Counted from the stretch's first letter, positions 9,947-18,792 are shown. The stretch is DNA of 44,321 nucleotides from Acidipila sp. (GCA_010365215.1 JAAFGT010000027.1:1-44321), one strand, 5' to 3'. Translations and numbers: made by a program. The notes: generated from the sequence alone by a model not told the origin.

Positions 9947-11389
9947 ATGAGCGAGCAAGTGTCACAAACAGAATCCGAACGTACTGTCACCACCGCGCGC
10001 CAGCGCTGCACATCGCCCGCTTGCCATGCCCATTACGGGATCCGCGAGCAGATTTACGTCTGCCCGCGCTGCGGCGAGCTTCTTGAAATTGAATTGGCGC
10101 TGGAAACCGGGATCGACGCCGGCGCGCTGCCCAAGAAGTGGGAAGCGCGCGCAGCATCGATTGAGCCACGCGACCAGAGCGGTGTATGGCGCTACCGGGA
10201 ACTGCTTCCTTTTGATTCCGCTGCCCCCGTGGTCACCCTCTTCGAGGGCCGCACGCCCCTTTACGACGCTCCGCGCTGCGCCGAATATTGCGGGCTGCAC
10301 CAGCTTCGACTCAAACATCAGGGATGCAATCCCACCGGTTCCTTCAAAGACACGGGGATGACCACTGCGGTTACGCAAGCGGTTCTGCTCGGCGCGAATA
10401 CGGTGGTCTGCGCCAGCACCGGGAATACTGCGGCCAGCCTGGCCGCGTATGCCGCGCGCGCCGGGTTGCAGTGCGCCATTGTCGTGCCGCGCGGCCAGGT
10501 TACCGCGGCAAAACTTATGCAGAGCATGGATTACGGCGCCCTGGTTTGCGAAATCGAAAGTAATTTCGACGGCGCCATGAAGCTGATTCAGGAGCTTTCG
10601 GCGGATGCCTCTTTTTATCTGGCCAATTCCATCAACCCGTTTCGCATCGAAGGCCAAAAGACCGTTGCCTTCGAGCTCATGCAGCAGTGCGCGTGGCGCG
10701 TGCCCGACCACGTGGTGGTGCCCGGAGGCAACATGGGCAACAGCTCGGCCCTGGGCAAAGGCTTCGAAGAGCTGTTGACCCTGGGCCTGATCAAGCGCTT
10801 ACCCAGGCTAAGCATCGTTCAGGCCGAAGGCGCCGCCCCGCTCGCGAATTTTTTTGCCAGCCTCGAGAAAGATGCCGCGGCGGGCCGCGCCTCACTCCCG
10901 GAAACACTCACTCCTGTCCCGCATCCTCACACCCTGGCCACGGCCATCAAGATTGGCAATCCCGTTTCCTGGAAGAAAGGCCTGCGCTCGGTCCAGCGCT
11001 CGGGAGGAGTGGTCATCACCGTCACCGAACAGGAAATCGCCGAGAGCAAAGCGATGATCGGCCGCGACGGCATCGGATGCGAGCCGGCGTCGGCTACAAC
11101 CGTGGCCGGAATTCGCAAAATGATTTTAACCGCACATATCCGCCGCGACGAATCCGTCGTGGCCGTGCTCACCGGCAATCTCCTGAAGGACGCCGACTAC
11201 GCCACCGCCTATCATCGCGGTACGCTTTCTGCAGATACCGGTAAAAATGACAACCAGGCACGGGAAGTGCTTTCCGGAGCTTTTCGCAATCCTCCCGAGC
11301 GCGTGGCCGCGACGAAAGCCGCACTCCTCGAGAGCTTGCAACGCCACGCCGACAGACTGGCACGCCCGGGAGAAAAGCACCGGGGCTGA
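9947..11389 (+). CDS. thrC: Threonine synthase
   Basis: This 480-residue PLP enzyme converts O-phosphohomoserine to threonine. The N-terminus carries a small zinc-ribbon-like element (C21/C26 and C39/C42), as seen in one class of threonine synthases. The PLP lysine is K134 in GCNPTGSFKDTG, and the phosphate-binding glycine loop is in VVVPGGNMGNSS. It starts 30 bases after aspartate kinase and is followed by thrB after 38 bases, so the four genes look like one operon. The C-terminal region from about residue 430 is Ala/Arg rich and probably helical. Confidence 0.92.
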   Translation: MSEQVSQTESERTVTTARQRCTSPACHAHYGIREQIYVCPRCGELLEIELALETGIDAGALPKKWEARAASIEPRDQSGVWRYRELLPFDSAAPVVTLFEGRTPLYDAPRCAEYCGLHQLRLKHQGCNPTGSFKDTGMTTAVTQAVLLGANTVVCASTGNTAASLAAYAARAGLQCAIVVPRGQVTAAKLMQSMDYGALVCEIESNFDGAMKLIQELSADASFYLANSINPFRIEGQKTVAFELMQQCAWRVPDHVVVPGGNMGNSSALGKGFEELLTLGLIKRLPRLSIVQAEGAAPLANFFASLEKDAAAGRASLPETLTPVPHPHTLATAIKIGNPVSWKKGLRSVQRSGGVVITVTEQEIAESKAMIGRDGIGCEPASATTVAGIRKMILTAHIRRDESVVAVLTGNLLKDADYATAYHRGTLSADTGKNDNQAREVLSGAFRNPPERVAATKAALLESLQRHADRLARPGEKHRG

Positions 11390-11427
11390 AGGCCTGACGG
11401 CCAAGCCCTCCGGAAAATCAAGATTGC

Positions 11428-12405
11428 ATGATGAACCCTCCGCGCCTGCAAACGTTCGAAGTCCGCGTTCCCGCCTCCACAGCCAACCTGGGAGCTGGCT
11501 TCGACTGTTTCGGGCTGGCCTTGGAGCTTTTCCTCGCCGTTCGCGCAACGGTATTGCTCGAACCCGGTGCGCGCACACGCGCGCGCAGCCGCACGGAGCC
11601 CGGCGCCTCTCCTTTGCCGCGCGCTGCGGAACAAAATCTGATTTTCCGCGCCATGCTGCACGCCGCCGAAAAAGAAGATCTACCATTGCCGCCATTGCGG
11701 ATTGCCGCTCACAGCGCGATTCCCGTTGCCGGCGGCCTGGGCAGCAGCGCCGCCGCGGTGGTGGCCGGAATTGCTCTGACCTTCGCAATTAATAGACGAG
11801 CGCTCCCGGTAGATGCCGCCTTGCGCTACGCCAAAGAAATGGACGGGCACCCCGACAACGTGGCGGCTGCCTTGCTCGGCGGATTCACGGTAACCTGTGT
11901 CCGTGCGGATGGCAGCGTTGCGGCCGTCCGGAAAAACTGGCCGGCGGAGATTCGCGTAGTTGCGGTCACGCCGAATTTTTATCTGCCGACCGCGAGCGCC
12001 CGTGCCGTTCTTCCCGCGAACGTCCGGCACGTTGACGCGATTTACAACGTGCAGAGATCGGCCCTCTTCCTCGCGGCGCTCGATGAGCGGCGCTATGAGT
12101 TGCTTTGGGATGCCATGCAGGATCGCCTGCACCAATCGCACCGCCAGGAATTAGTCCCCGGCCTTGCCGGGATCCTGCGCATGCCGCGCATTCCTGGCTT
12201 GCTTGGTTTGGCATTGAGCGGCGCAGGGCCCAGCGTTATCGCCTTGGCTACCGGCCATTTCGCCGAAATCGGCAAGGCGATCGCCGGGCAGTTTGAGAGA
12301 CAAAACATCCAGTCGACAATCCGCCACCTCCAGGTTGCCAACGCAGGACAGACCCTTGTTGAACGATCTTCCTTCGGGCCTAAGCGCGGAGCGACGGAAC
12401 AATGA
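11428..12405 (+). CDS. thrB: Homoserine kinase
   Basis: This 325-residue GHMP-family kinase phosphorylates homoserine. The N-terminal strand VPASTANLGAGFDCFG (from about residue 14) and the ATP-binding loop PVAGGLGSSAAAVVAG (about residues 99-114) are diagnostic. The C-terminal motif LALSGAGPSVIAL matches GHMP motif 3. Two tandem ATG codons occur at the start. The last four bases overlap the antiporter start (ATGA), indicating coupled translation. Together with thrC it completes threonine synthesis from homoserine. Confidence 0.92.
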   Translation: MMNPPRLQTFEVRVPASTANLGAGFDCFGLALELFLAVRATVLLEPGARTRARSRTEPGASPLPRAAEQNLIFRAMLHAAEKEDLPLPPLRIAAHSAIPVAGGLGSSAAAVVAGIALTFAINRRALPVDAALRYAKEMDGHPDNVAAALLGGFTVTCVRADGSVAAVRKNWPAEIRVVAVTPNFYLPTASARAVLPANVRHVDAIYNVQRSALFLAALDERRYELLWDAMQDRLHQSHRQELVPGLAGILRMPRIPGLLGLALSGAGPSVIALATGHFAEIGKAIAGQFERQNIQSTIRHLQVANAGQTLVERSSFGPKRGATEQ

Positions 12406-13643
12406 ACTACGTGGTCATATTGATTGTTCAGATCGCCGTCATCCTCATCGCCGCGCGGCTGTTCGGATTTCTGTTCAAGTGGATCTGGCAGCCCCAGGTG
12501 ATTGGTGAGATGGTTGCCGGCATTTTGCTCGGCCCTTCGCTGCTCGGCTGGGCCGCCCCCGGAATTTCCGCTGCGCTGTTTCCGCCCGCCAGCCTCAGCT
12601 ATTTGAATACGCTCAGCCAGATCGGAATTGTGATCTACATTTTCCTGGTGGGTTTGGCGCTCAATCCCAAGGATCTCAAGCGTTTTGGACGCGCCGCGCT
12701 GGTTACCAGCAACGTCAGCATTATTGTGCCTTTCACCCTGGGGGCCATGCTGGCGCTTTATCTCTACCCCAGGCTGTCCAATGACACCGTTTCATTCACC
12801 AGTTTTGCTCTGTTCATGGGTGCGGCGATGAGCATCACCGCATTCCCGGTCTTGGCGCGCATCCTCAAAGATCGCAATATGCTGGACACCAAGCTGGGCA
12901 TGCTGGCCATTGCCTGCGCCGCTGTCGATGACGTCACCGGCTGGTGCATCCTGGCTTATATCGTGGTCATGGTGCGCGCCCAGCCGGGCACGCAGCACCT
13001 GTGGCTGAACCTCGCCGGACTGACGCTTTTCACCCTGCTGATGTTCTATGGAGTAAGGCCGTTGCTCCGGCGGTTCTACGCTGCCTATCGCCAGCGGGGA
13101 TCGCTCAGTGAAAACGCCGTGGCCCTGCTTCTGCTGGTGGTCCTCGCCTCGGCTCTGGCCACCGAACGACTCGGCGTCCACCTTCTATTCGGCGCGTTTT
13201 TGGCCGGTGTGGTGATGCCCAAGGAAGCGGATTTTGTGCGCCACATACTCGACAAATTCGAGTCGTTGACCGTCGTTTTGCTGGTGCCGCTCTTTTTTGC
13301 TTTCACCGGGTTGCGCACCAGCATCGGCATGATCCATGGCGGCCGTATGTGGCTCTATTGCGGCGCCATCATTGTGGTGGCCATCACCGGCAAGCTGGGC
13401 GGCTCTATGCTCGCCGCGCGCGCCAGCGGTGTGTCCTGGAACGAAGCCGCCGGTCTGGGCATTCTGTTGAACACCCGGGGGCTGATGCAGCTGCTTATTC
13501 TCAATATCGGCCTCGATATCGGCGTCATCTCGCCCGCGCTGTTCGCCATGATGGTGCTCATGGCGCTCGTTACCACGTTTATGACCACTCCCATGCTGGA
13601 ATGGATCTGTCCGCAGCATCGCCTGCCCAGAGAAAATGTTTGA
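12402..13643 (+). CDS. CPA2-family cation/proton antiporter (KefB/NapA-like)
   Basis: This 413-residue integral membrane protein has about 12-13 hydrophobic helices across its whole length and no cytosolic TrkA-N domain. Family features include GEMVAGILLGPSLLGW near residues 36-51 and the unwound-helix segment ACAAVDDVTGW near 171-181. It probably exchanges Na+ or K+ for H+. It overlaps thrB by four bases, so it is translated from the threonine operon, although no metabolic link is obvious. Whether it transports only ions or has an amino-acid-related role cannot be told from the sequence. Confidence 0.88.
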   Translation: MNYVVILIVQIAVILIAARLFGFLFKWIWQPQVIGEMVAGILLGPSLLGWAAPGISAALFPPASLSYLNTLSQIGIVIYIFLVGLALNPKDLKRFGRAALVTSNVSIIVPFTLGAMLALYLYPRLSNDTVSFTSFALFMGAAMSITAFPVLARILKDRNMLDTKLGMLAIACAAVDDVTGWCILAYIVVMVRAQPGTQHLWLNLAGLTLFTLLMFYGVRPLLRRFYAAYRQRGSLSENAVALLLLVVLASALATERLGVHLLFGAFLAGVVMPKEADFVRHILDKFESLTVVLLVPLFFAFTGLRTSIGMIHGGRMWLYCGAIIVVAITGKLGGSMLAARASGVSWNEAAGLGILLNTRGLMQLLILNIGLDIGVISPALFAMMVLMALVTTFMTTPMLEWICPQHRLPRENV

Positions 13644-13691
13644 ATGTCTGAAATGTCTGAAGTGTTAAGACACCAGGTCGCCTGAAAATAC

Positions 13692-13713
13692 GCGCCGGAT
13701 TTTGCGCCGGCGC
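13692..13713. terminator. Hairpin between convergent genes
   Basis: A perfect 7-bp inverted repeat (GCGCCGG and CCGGCGC, 8-base loop) lies between the convergent antiporter and SDR genes. It lacks a long T tract on either strand, so it is a weak candidate for a bidirectional terminator. Confidence 0.35.
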
Positions 13714-13730
13714 TTATACGCGGGCACAGC

Positions 13731-14444
13731 TCAGCGGGGAACGCCGCCCAGATAGATCACCTGCCCGGTGATCGCGTCACTCTGCGGGCGCAGGAAAAAA
13801 TCCACGACATTGGCCACGTCTTCAAATGTGCACAGCCGGCGAATGGTTAGCGATTCCAGCAGCTTGTCGATTTTTTCTTTGGGGATGCCGCGGATCATAT
13901 CTGTGGGCACCGGCGCGGGGCCCACGACGTTGACGGTGATCCCATAATCGATCAGTTCGCGGGAAATCACTTGCGACAGGCTTTCTACGGCGGATTTTGA
14001 CGCAATGTAAACGGCTTCTCCCGCCAGGCGCAGCGGCACCGCCGCGGATCCGAAATTAACGATCCTCCCCACCTTTCTTTTGCGCATCAGCTTGGCGGCT
14101 TCGCGGCTCACCAGCCAGGTGCCCAGAAGATTCGTATCCATCAGCTTCTTGTACGTTTCCACCGGCGTCAATAAAAAATGATTCATCGACGCAGCGCCGG
14201 CGTTATTCAGCAGCACATCCAGCCGGCCGTCTTCCGTGCTGATCCGGCGCATCAGCGCTTTCACCTGGGGTTCGTCGGTCACATCGGTTTCCACATAGGT
14301 GAACCCTTCGGCTTGCCACTCGGCGGGTTTCCGGCTGCATCCCCACACGCGATATCCCTGCCGGAGCAGATGCTCGCTGAGAAAGCGCCCGATGCCGGTG
14401 CGCGCTCCGGTGACCAGCGCGACAGATTTTTCCTGTAAGCTCAT
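13731..14444 (-). CDS. SDR-family NAD(P)-dependent oxidoreductase (FabG-like)
   Basis: This 237-residue classical short-chain dehydrogenase has the cofactor motif TGARTGIG (12-19), the structural NNAG (80-83) and the catalytic Ser133, Tyr146 and Lys150 (YIASK). It most resembles 3-oxoacyl-carrier-protein reductases. It is the last gene of the minus-strand halogenase operon, starting 16 bases after the GNAT gene, which suggests that it reduces a carrier-bound or released keto intermediate. The frame continues 30 codons upstream into the GNAT gene. The ATG at 14444 is preferred because the Rossmann fold begins right after it. Confidence 0.88.
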   Translation of the reverse strand: MSLQEKSVALVTGARTGIGRFLSEHLLRQGYRVWGCSRKPAEWQAEGFTYVETDVTDEPQVKALMRRISTEDGRLDVLLNNAGAASMNHFLLTPVETYKKLMDTNLLGTWLVSREAAKLMRKRKVGRIVNFGSAAVPLRLAGEAVYIASKSAVESLSQVISRELIDYGITVNVVGPAPVPTDMIRGIPKEKIDKLLESLTIRRLCTFEDVANVVDFFLRPQSDAITGQVIYLGGVPR

Positions 14445-14460
14445 GGGGACGGAAATCTCC

Positions 14461-15114
14461 TTACTTGCCTGCTGGTTCTTTGATCCAGTACGTATACAGG
14501 TGCACCGCTGCTCCGGCAAACACCATCTTCTCAAAGGGGCAGCCCATCGCGCTGTAAAAAAGATTCGCCGCCAGATTTGACGGCTGCACCCACAGATGGA
14601 TTCGTTCTAATCCTTTCGCCCGGCAATATTCCACGGCGCTTTCGAACAACCGCACCGCAATTCTTTTTCGCCCGTCCGGCGGAATGTGCTTTTGGTATTC
14701 CGGCATCACCGCCATAGAGAGCGCCTCTCCGCAACCCGCGGAAGATTCTTTGCGGGAATCTTTTGCCCGCCCGCGCATCAGCCGCAGCACGAACATCAGG
14801 TCTTTCAGCATCGCCGGCCGCGCCAGGACGCTCACCGACAGCAGCCACGAAAGATGGATGAAATGACGCCGCAACCCGATCGACATAAAATCGGCCGGGC
14901 GGTCGGTGTAAGAAATAAAGCCCACCACCTGGCCGCCCGCTCGGCACAACGTGCAGCCGATCAACCCATCGGCCACCAGTTGGGGATAATAAAACTCGCG
15001 CAGAAAGCGCGGGCCCATCTTTACGATCGGGCTCTCCGCCAAATACTTGATGTGCAGGTCCGCCACACTCTTAACGTCGGCGGCGTTGCCAGGGTCTAGT
15101 CGTTCAAGGCTCAT
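14461..15114 (-). CDS. GNAT-family N-acyltransferase
   Basis: This 217-residue protein has the GNAT fold: an N-terminal helix pair, the strand GGQVVGFISYTD near residues 60-73 and a C-terminal YCRAKGLERIHLWVQPSNLAANLFYSAMG block that matches the acyl-CoA-binding and C-terminal GNAT motifs. A hydrophobic, Arg-rich central insert (about residues 84-115) is unusual and may contact a membrane or a carrier protein. It sits between the AMP-forming ligase and the SDR gene in one operon. A role in moving an acyl group, possibly from the carrier protein, to an amine is inferred from context. The substrate is unknown. Confidence 0.8.
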   Translation of the reverse strand: MSLERLDPGNAADVKSVADLHIKYLAESPIVKMGPRFLREFYYPQLVADGLIGCTLCRAGGQVVGFISYTDRPADFMSIGLRRHFIHLSWLLSVSVLARPAMLKDLMFVLRLMRGRAKDSRKESSAGCGEALSMAVMPEYQKHIPPDGRKRIAVRLFESAVEYCRAKGLERIHLWVQPSNLAANLFYSAMGCPFEKMVFAGAAVHLYTYWIKEPAGK

Positions 15115-15157
15115 TTGTGTCCGCGATGCTGTGCCGCCGGCTCGGAATTCCTGCCAT

Positions 15158-16501
15158 TCAACGCCGTATCTTTTTGAAGCGGTAATTAACCTGCGACTCC
15201 GTGACCACTTGAACTTTTGCCGGCACCATGAACGGTTGCAGGCGGCCTTTGCAGTGCTGGGCGATGCGTCGCTTCATCTCCGCCGCGGGGATGGGCACGG
15301 CCATCTGCACCGTGGCCACCACGATCTGTCCCATCAGCAGGTGCGCTTCGCCGCGCACCGAAACGTCAATGACCTCGGGCAGCTCCGCAATTACCTTTTC
15401 CACTTCCGCGGGATACACTTTTTGCCCACCCACGTTGATAATCTCCGACTGCCTGCCGAGAATGCGGTAATAGTCTCCTTCCTGAATCACCGCGTCGCCG
15501 GTATCGAACCAGCCTTCCGCGTCGAAGGGGCTGGGCGCGTTCAAATAGCCCAGCATCGAAGAGGTAGCGTGGATGCGCAGGGTGCCGTCCACCACTTTGG
15601 TCTTGTAGTCTTCTCCTCCCACTTTCACGAAAAGTGAGCGGTTCGATTCCGACTTGGACCGCAGGATTCCCAGCTCGGATAATCCATACGTCTGCTGGAA
15701 AGTGGCATTGGGGAACGCTTCATTCGCCAGCGCCAGCGTGCGCTCCGACATCACCTCGGTCCCGTAGGTGATCAACTTGAGCGAGGAGAGATCGTAATTC
15801 TCTCCAGCCCGCGCCAGCAGCAACAAATTTAAAAAAGACGGCGAAGTAGGCAGCAGCTCCACTTTATATTTGGCAATGGCTTCGCACACCCGCGTTACGC
15901 TGCGGTCGCGGGGAACCACGATCGTGCCCAGATTGGCCAGCGTGTAAAACAGCGTGTTAAATCCCCCGATGTGATCGAAGAGAAGAAAATTGATGGTGCG
16001 GAAGCAGTGCCGCGGCTTGCGGAACTTCTCCAGCAGCCGCGGCAGCCCGTGCAGAATCGCTTTGGGTTTTCCCGTCGAGCCTGAGCTGAAGAGCACCAGG
16101 CCGGGAATTTCAGCGTCGCGCACTTGCTGGTAGAGAGGGTGGTTGCGCCGTTCTCCCGCGCGGCGAATCTCCGCGCGGTCCTGCGCATCGATCACGATCA
16201 GATGGTCGATCTCGGCAATCTTAAAAAATTCTGCGTGCTGGTCCCTCGATTCCCTGGAGAGCGGCACCAGAATACATTTTCGCTCGAGCAATGCCAGCAG
16301 GCAGGAAACCGAAGCAGGAGAATAATCGCCAATGACCGCGACTGCGTCACCCGGGCCAATTCCCGCCGCAGTCAGCTCGCCAAGCCATTGCTGGTAGCGA
16401 GCGAAGAGCTGGCCGTAGCTGCAAAGAGTATCGTTCCAGACCAGCGCGGTGCTTTCCGCACCCTCGCGAAACCTTTGCAGTTGCCAGTCGATATGTTCCA
16501 T
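15158..16501 (-). CDS. Class I adenylate-forming ligase (acyl/aryl-AMP ligase)
   Basis: This 447-residue ANL-superfamily enzyme activates a carboxylic acid as an acyl-adenylate and passes it to CoA or a carrier protein. The P-loop SSGSTGKPKA is at residues 139-148, YGLSE is the A5 motif, and GWFDTGDA followed by GRQSEIINVGGQKVYPAEVE gives A7-A8. The C-terminal catalytic lysine is probably K443 in YRFKKIRR. At 447 residues it is shorter than the usual ~500-550, with the loss mainly at the N-terminus. The adjacent stand-alone carrier protein is the obvious acceptor, comparable to CmlK or DltA partnerships. The carboxylate it uses cannot be predicted with confidence. Confidence 0.87.
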   Translation of the reverse strand: MEHIDWQLQRFREGAESTALVWNDTLCSYGQLFARYQQWLGELTAAGIGPGDAVAVIGDYSPASVSCLLALLERKCILVPLSRESRDQHAEFFKIAEIDHLIVIDAQDRAEIRRAGERRNHPLYQQVRDAEIPGLVLFSSGSTGKPKAILHGLPRLLEKFRKPRHCFRTINFLLFDHIGGFNTLFYTLANLGTIVVPRDRSVTRVCEAIAKYKVELLPTSPSFLNLLLLARAGENYDLSSLKLITYGTEVMSERTLALANEAFPNATFQQTYGLSELGILRSKSESNRSLFVKVGGEDYKTKVVDGTLRIHATSSMLGYLNAPSPFDAEGWFDTGDAVIQEGDYYRILGRQSEIINVGGQKVYPAEVEKVIAELPEVIDVSVRGEAHLLMGQIVVATVQMAVPIPAAEMKRRIAQHCKGRLQPFMVPAKVQVVTESQVNYRFKKIRR

Positions 16502-16586
16502 TTTGTTGCGATGTCGGCGTGAGGCGTCTTGCGCCCGCTCTGCTGCCTGATTTTCAGCGTAGAGCGCAGCTTTACGGCGTACGGCT

Positions 16587-16922
16587 CTACGGCTTTACCG
16601 CGCTCAATTTCGATTGCGTCGCCGCTTCACTGGCGGCAGCCAGCTCCAGGATGTAATCGGCCAGCGTCTCGATGGTCCTGAACGGACTATTCTTCCGCGA
16701 CAATGCCTGCTCGCTGACCAGCGACAGCTCCAAACCAAACGACTCAAACAGCGTGGATTCGACGTCGGTGATGAACGACACCAGGGCCATCGATGTGACC
16801 ACCGCTTCGGGACCCACCAGCAACGATCCCGGACCGGCGGTCACGCTGCCGCCTTCACCCTGATCCGCCAGAGCGGTGTTCAGCATCTCCACCATCTTGT
16901 TTACCAGTTCTTCGCGTTGCAT
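16587..16922 (-). CDS. Acyl carrier protein-like protein
   Basis: This 111-residue acidic, helical protein has the size and layout of a stand-alone acyl or peptidyl carrier protein. The probable phosphopantetheine attachment site is S44 in AVVTSMALVSFI, where the usual Asp before the Ser is replaced by Thr. Helix III (TIETLADYILELA) is typical. It carries a short extension at the C-terminus beyond the last helix. It lies between the halogenase and the ligase genes, so it most likely presents the substrate to both. No phosphopantetheinyl transferase is present in this window, so priming would rely on an enzyme encoded elsewhere. Confidence 0.75.
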   Translation of the reverse strand: MQREELVNKMVEMLNTALADQGEGGSVTAGPGSLLVGPEAVVTSMALVSFITDVESTLFESFGLELSLVSEQALSRKNSPFRTIETLADYILELAAASEAATQSKLSAVKP

Positions 16923-16968
16923 CGTTCCACAGCTCCTTGCTGAAATCCCTCAGCCCTTCATCGCCCGG

Positions 16969-18693
16969 TCAGGAAATATCATCCTCGCCGCCCACGCCGC
17001 CGAATCGCGGAGTGGTGTGCAGCTTCACCGGCTTTCCATCCTTATCATAGCCCTGCAGAAATCCTTGCTCCACCAGCCGCGCCACCACCTGCAGCGGCGT
17101 GCCCTGCACACCCAGAGTCTTCAATTGGGCGGCCAGTTCTTTGTAGCTTAACGGATGCTCCAGCAGGCTGCTGAAAAGTTTCTGGTGTTCCGAAGTCATT
17201 ACGTAGGCGGTCATGGTTCTGCCGGTTTCGTTGCCGATAAAATACTGGCGCTCCAGGCGGAAGGTGGTGGGGTGCACGCGGAAAGAAGGCACCAGCCGCA
17301 CCTCGCTCCCGGTCCACCGCATCGTGGTCATGCTTTGCAGTTCCTTCTGCAGCCGGCTGGCGCCCAGCACGCGGCGCATGGAGAGTTCCGTTTCATCGTA
17401 CGCGTCGGAGAGATCGCTGCTGCCGTGCTGCCACAATTCCGCCAGCGCGGCCGCGCCCGATTCCAATTCCTCCGCGCCCTCGGCGCCCGCATCCATGTGC
17501 TGCCCGGTAAGCGCGGTAAACCACTGCTTGCCTTCGAAGCGCGAATCTTTGGCTCCGGCAACTTTGCGGCTGGACCAGAATTTTGATTCCGGCTCTTCAT
17601 TGCTGGCGTAAAAACTGGCCACAAATTTATGGTACCGGGAATAGGCCTCGCGATACGAGCGCTCATACCAATCGTGCACTTCCGCGGCGTCCGCGGGATG
17701 GTCCAGCAGGTGGGCGATTCCCGAAGCCGCGAGCATGCCCGAGTAGGTGGCCAGGTGCACACCTTGGGAGAACAGCGGATCGATAAAGCACCCGGCGTCT
17801 CCGCAAAGAAACGCGTGGCCCATGGAGAGCGTCTTGGCTTCGTAGCTCCACTCCCGCAGCACGCGCACTTCTTCCGACTGCTTGGCCGTGGCCAGCAGCT
17901 CCATCGCCAGCGGGCACATGTGCAGACATTCCTGATAAAAAGCCTCGGCGCCGATGTCGCGGATGCGCGCGTTAGCGCTGATGTCGGTGACCACTCCCAC
18001 GCTGTAGGTATCGTCTTTCAGCGGAATAATCCAGATCCAGCCTTCCTTGAAAGTCACAGAAAAAATATTTCCTTCCAGGTCGCCTTTGAATCGTTTACCG
18101 CCCTTGAAGTACGCCCACACCGCCATGTTGCGGTAGTACGGGTCCCACTGCCGCAAATTCATTTTTTGCGCCAGCACTCCGCGCGCGCCGGAAGCATCCA
18201 CCACGTAAGCCGCCTCGCAAACGCCCTTGTGCTCCTCGCTCTTCCAATGCACGCGCGTGGGAGTTCCGTTCTCACCCAACTCCACGTCGGTAACTTCGTG
18301 CAGCTCGTTCACCTGGGTTCCGCGCTCGCGGACTGTATCCAGAAGAATTTTGTCAAACTCCGCGCGCGTCACCTGGTAGGAATGATCGAAAACCCACGGC
18401 GCGGTCTTCGGCGTGGCAAACGTAAACGACCACGGCGGCACACCGCCGCCCCAGATAAACGTCGCCGCGCGCTTCTTTGGAAAATTGGCGGCCTTAATTT
18501 TGTCTCCGAGTCCCAACCGGCTGAGAATCGAGATGGTGCCGGGCAGCAGCGATTCGCCAAGACGGTAACGCGGAAACTTCATCTTTTCGAAAACAATCGT
18601 TTCGATGCCAAGTTTATTGAGGATCAGCGCGGCAACGCTTCCGGCGGGTCCTCCGCCGATCACCGCCACCGGTTTTCTGTCATTCGAGTTCAT
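16969..18693 (-). CDS. Flavin-dependent halogenase (CmlS/PltA-like)
   Basis: This 574-residue FAD enzyme carries the halogenase signature WxWxIP as WIWIIP at residues 219-224 and a candidate catalytic lysine at K73/K74 (FPKKRAATF), the position expected for the hypohalous-acid lysine. FAD motifs are GGGPAG (13-18) and GDAGCFIDPLFSQGVHLA (298-315). A C-terminal extension of about 190 residues beyond the FAD fold gives a length close to CmlS (about 570), which belongs to the group acting on acyl or carrier-bound substrates. Such enzymes need FADH2 from a separate reductase, which is not in this window. AAGGTG lies eight bases before the start. As first gene of the operon it probably sets the product class. 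A non-halogenating hydroxylase relative is the main alternative. Confidence 0.82.
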   Translation of the reverse strand: MNSNDRKPVAVIGGGPAGSVAALILNKLGIETIVFEKMKFPRYRLGESLLPGTISILSRLGLGDKIKAANFPKKRAATFIWGGGVPPWSFTFATPKTAPWVFDHSYQVTRAEFDKILLDTVRERGTQVNELHEVTDVELGENGTPTRVHWKSEEHKGVCEAAYVVDASGARGVLAQKMNLRQWDPYYRNMAVWAYFKGGKRFKGDLEGNIFSVTFKEGWIWIIPLKDDTYSVGVVTDISANARIRDIGAEAFYQECLHMCPLAMELLATAKQSEEVRVLREWSYEAKTLSMGHAFLCGDAGCFIDPLFSQGVHLATYSGMLAASGIAHLLDHPADAAEVHDWYERSYREAYSRYHKFVASFYASNEEPESKFWSSRKVAGAKDSRFEGKQWFTALTGQHMDAGAEGAEELESGAAALAELWQHGSSDLSDAYDETELSMRRVLGASRLQKELQSMTTMRWTGSEVRLVPSFRVHPTTFRLERQYFIGNETGRTMTAYVMTSEHQKLFSSLLEHPLSYKELAAQLKTLGVQGTPLQVVARLVEQGFLQGYDKDGKPVKLHTTPRFGGVGGEDDIS

Positions 18694-18758
18694 TCCGTAA
18701 ACACCTTTTCGCGGACGTGCCGCATTTGGTTACTCACCAACACAGGCATTTCCCTGCG

Positions 18759-18792
18759 CCTGGTGACGCAGATCTCCTGGTGACGTAGCTCT
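18759..18792. promoter_or_regulatory. 17-bp tandem repeat upstream of the halogenase operon
   Basis: Two head-to-tail copies, CCTGGTGACGCAGATCT (18759-18775) and CCTGGTGACGTAGCTCT (18776-18792), match at 15 of 17 positions. They lie 66-99 bases before the halogenase start codon. The spacing and position suit binding of a regulator to two adjacent sites. No -10/-35 pair is obvious nearby, so the exact promoter position is open. Confidence 0.4.
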
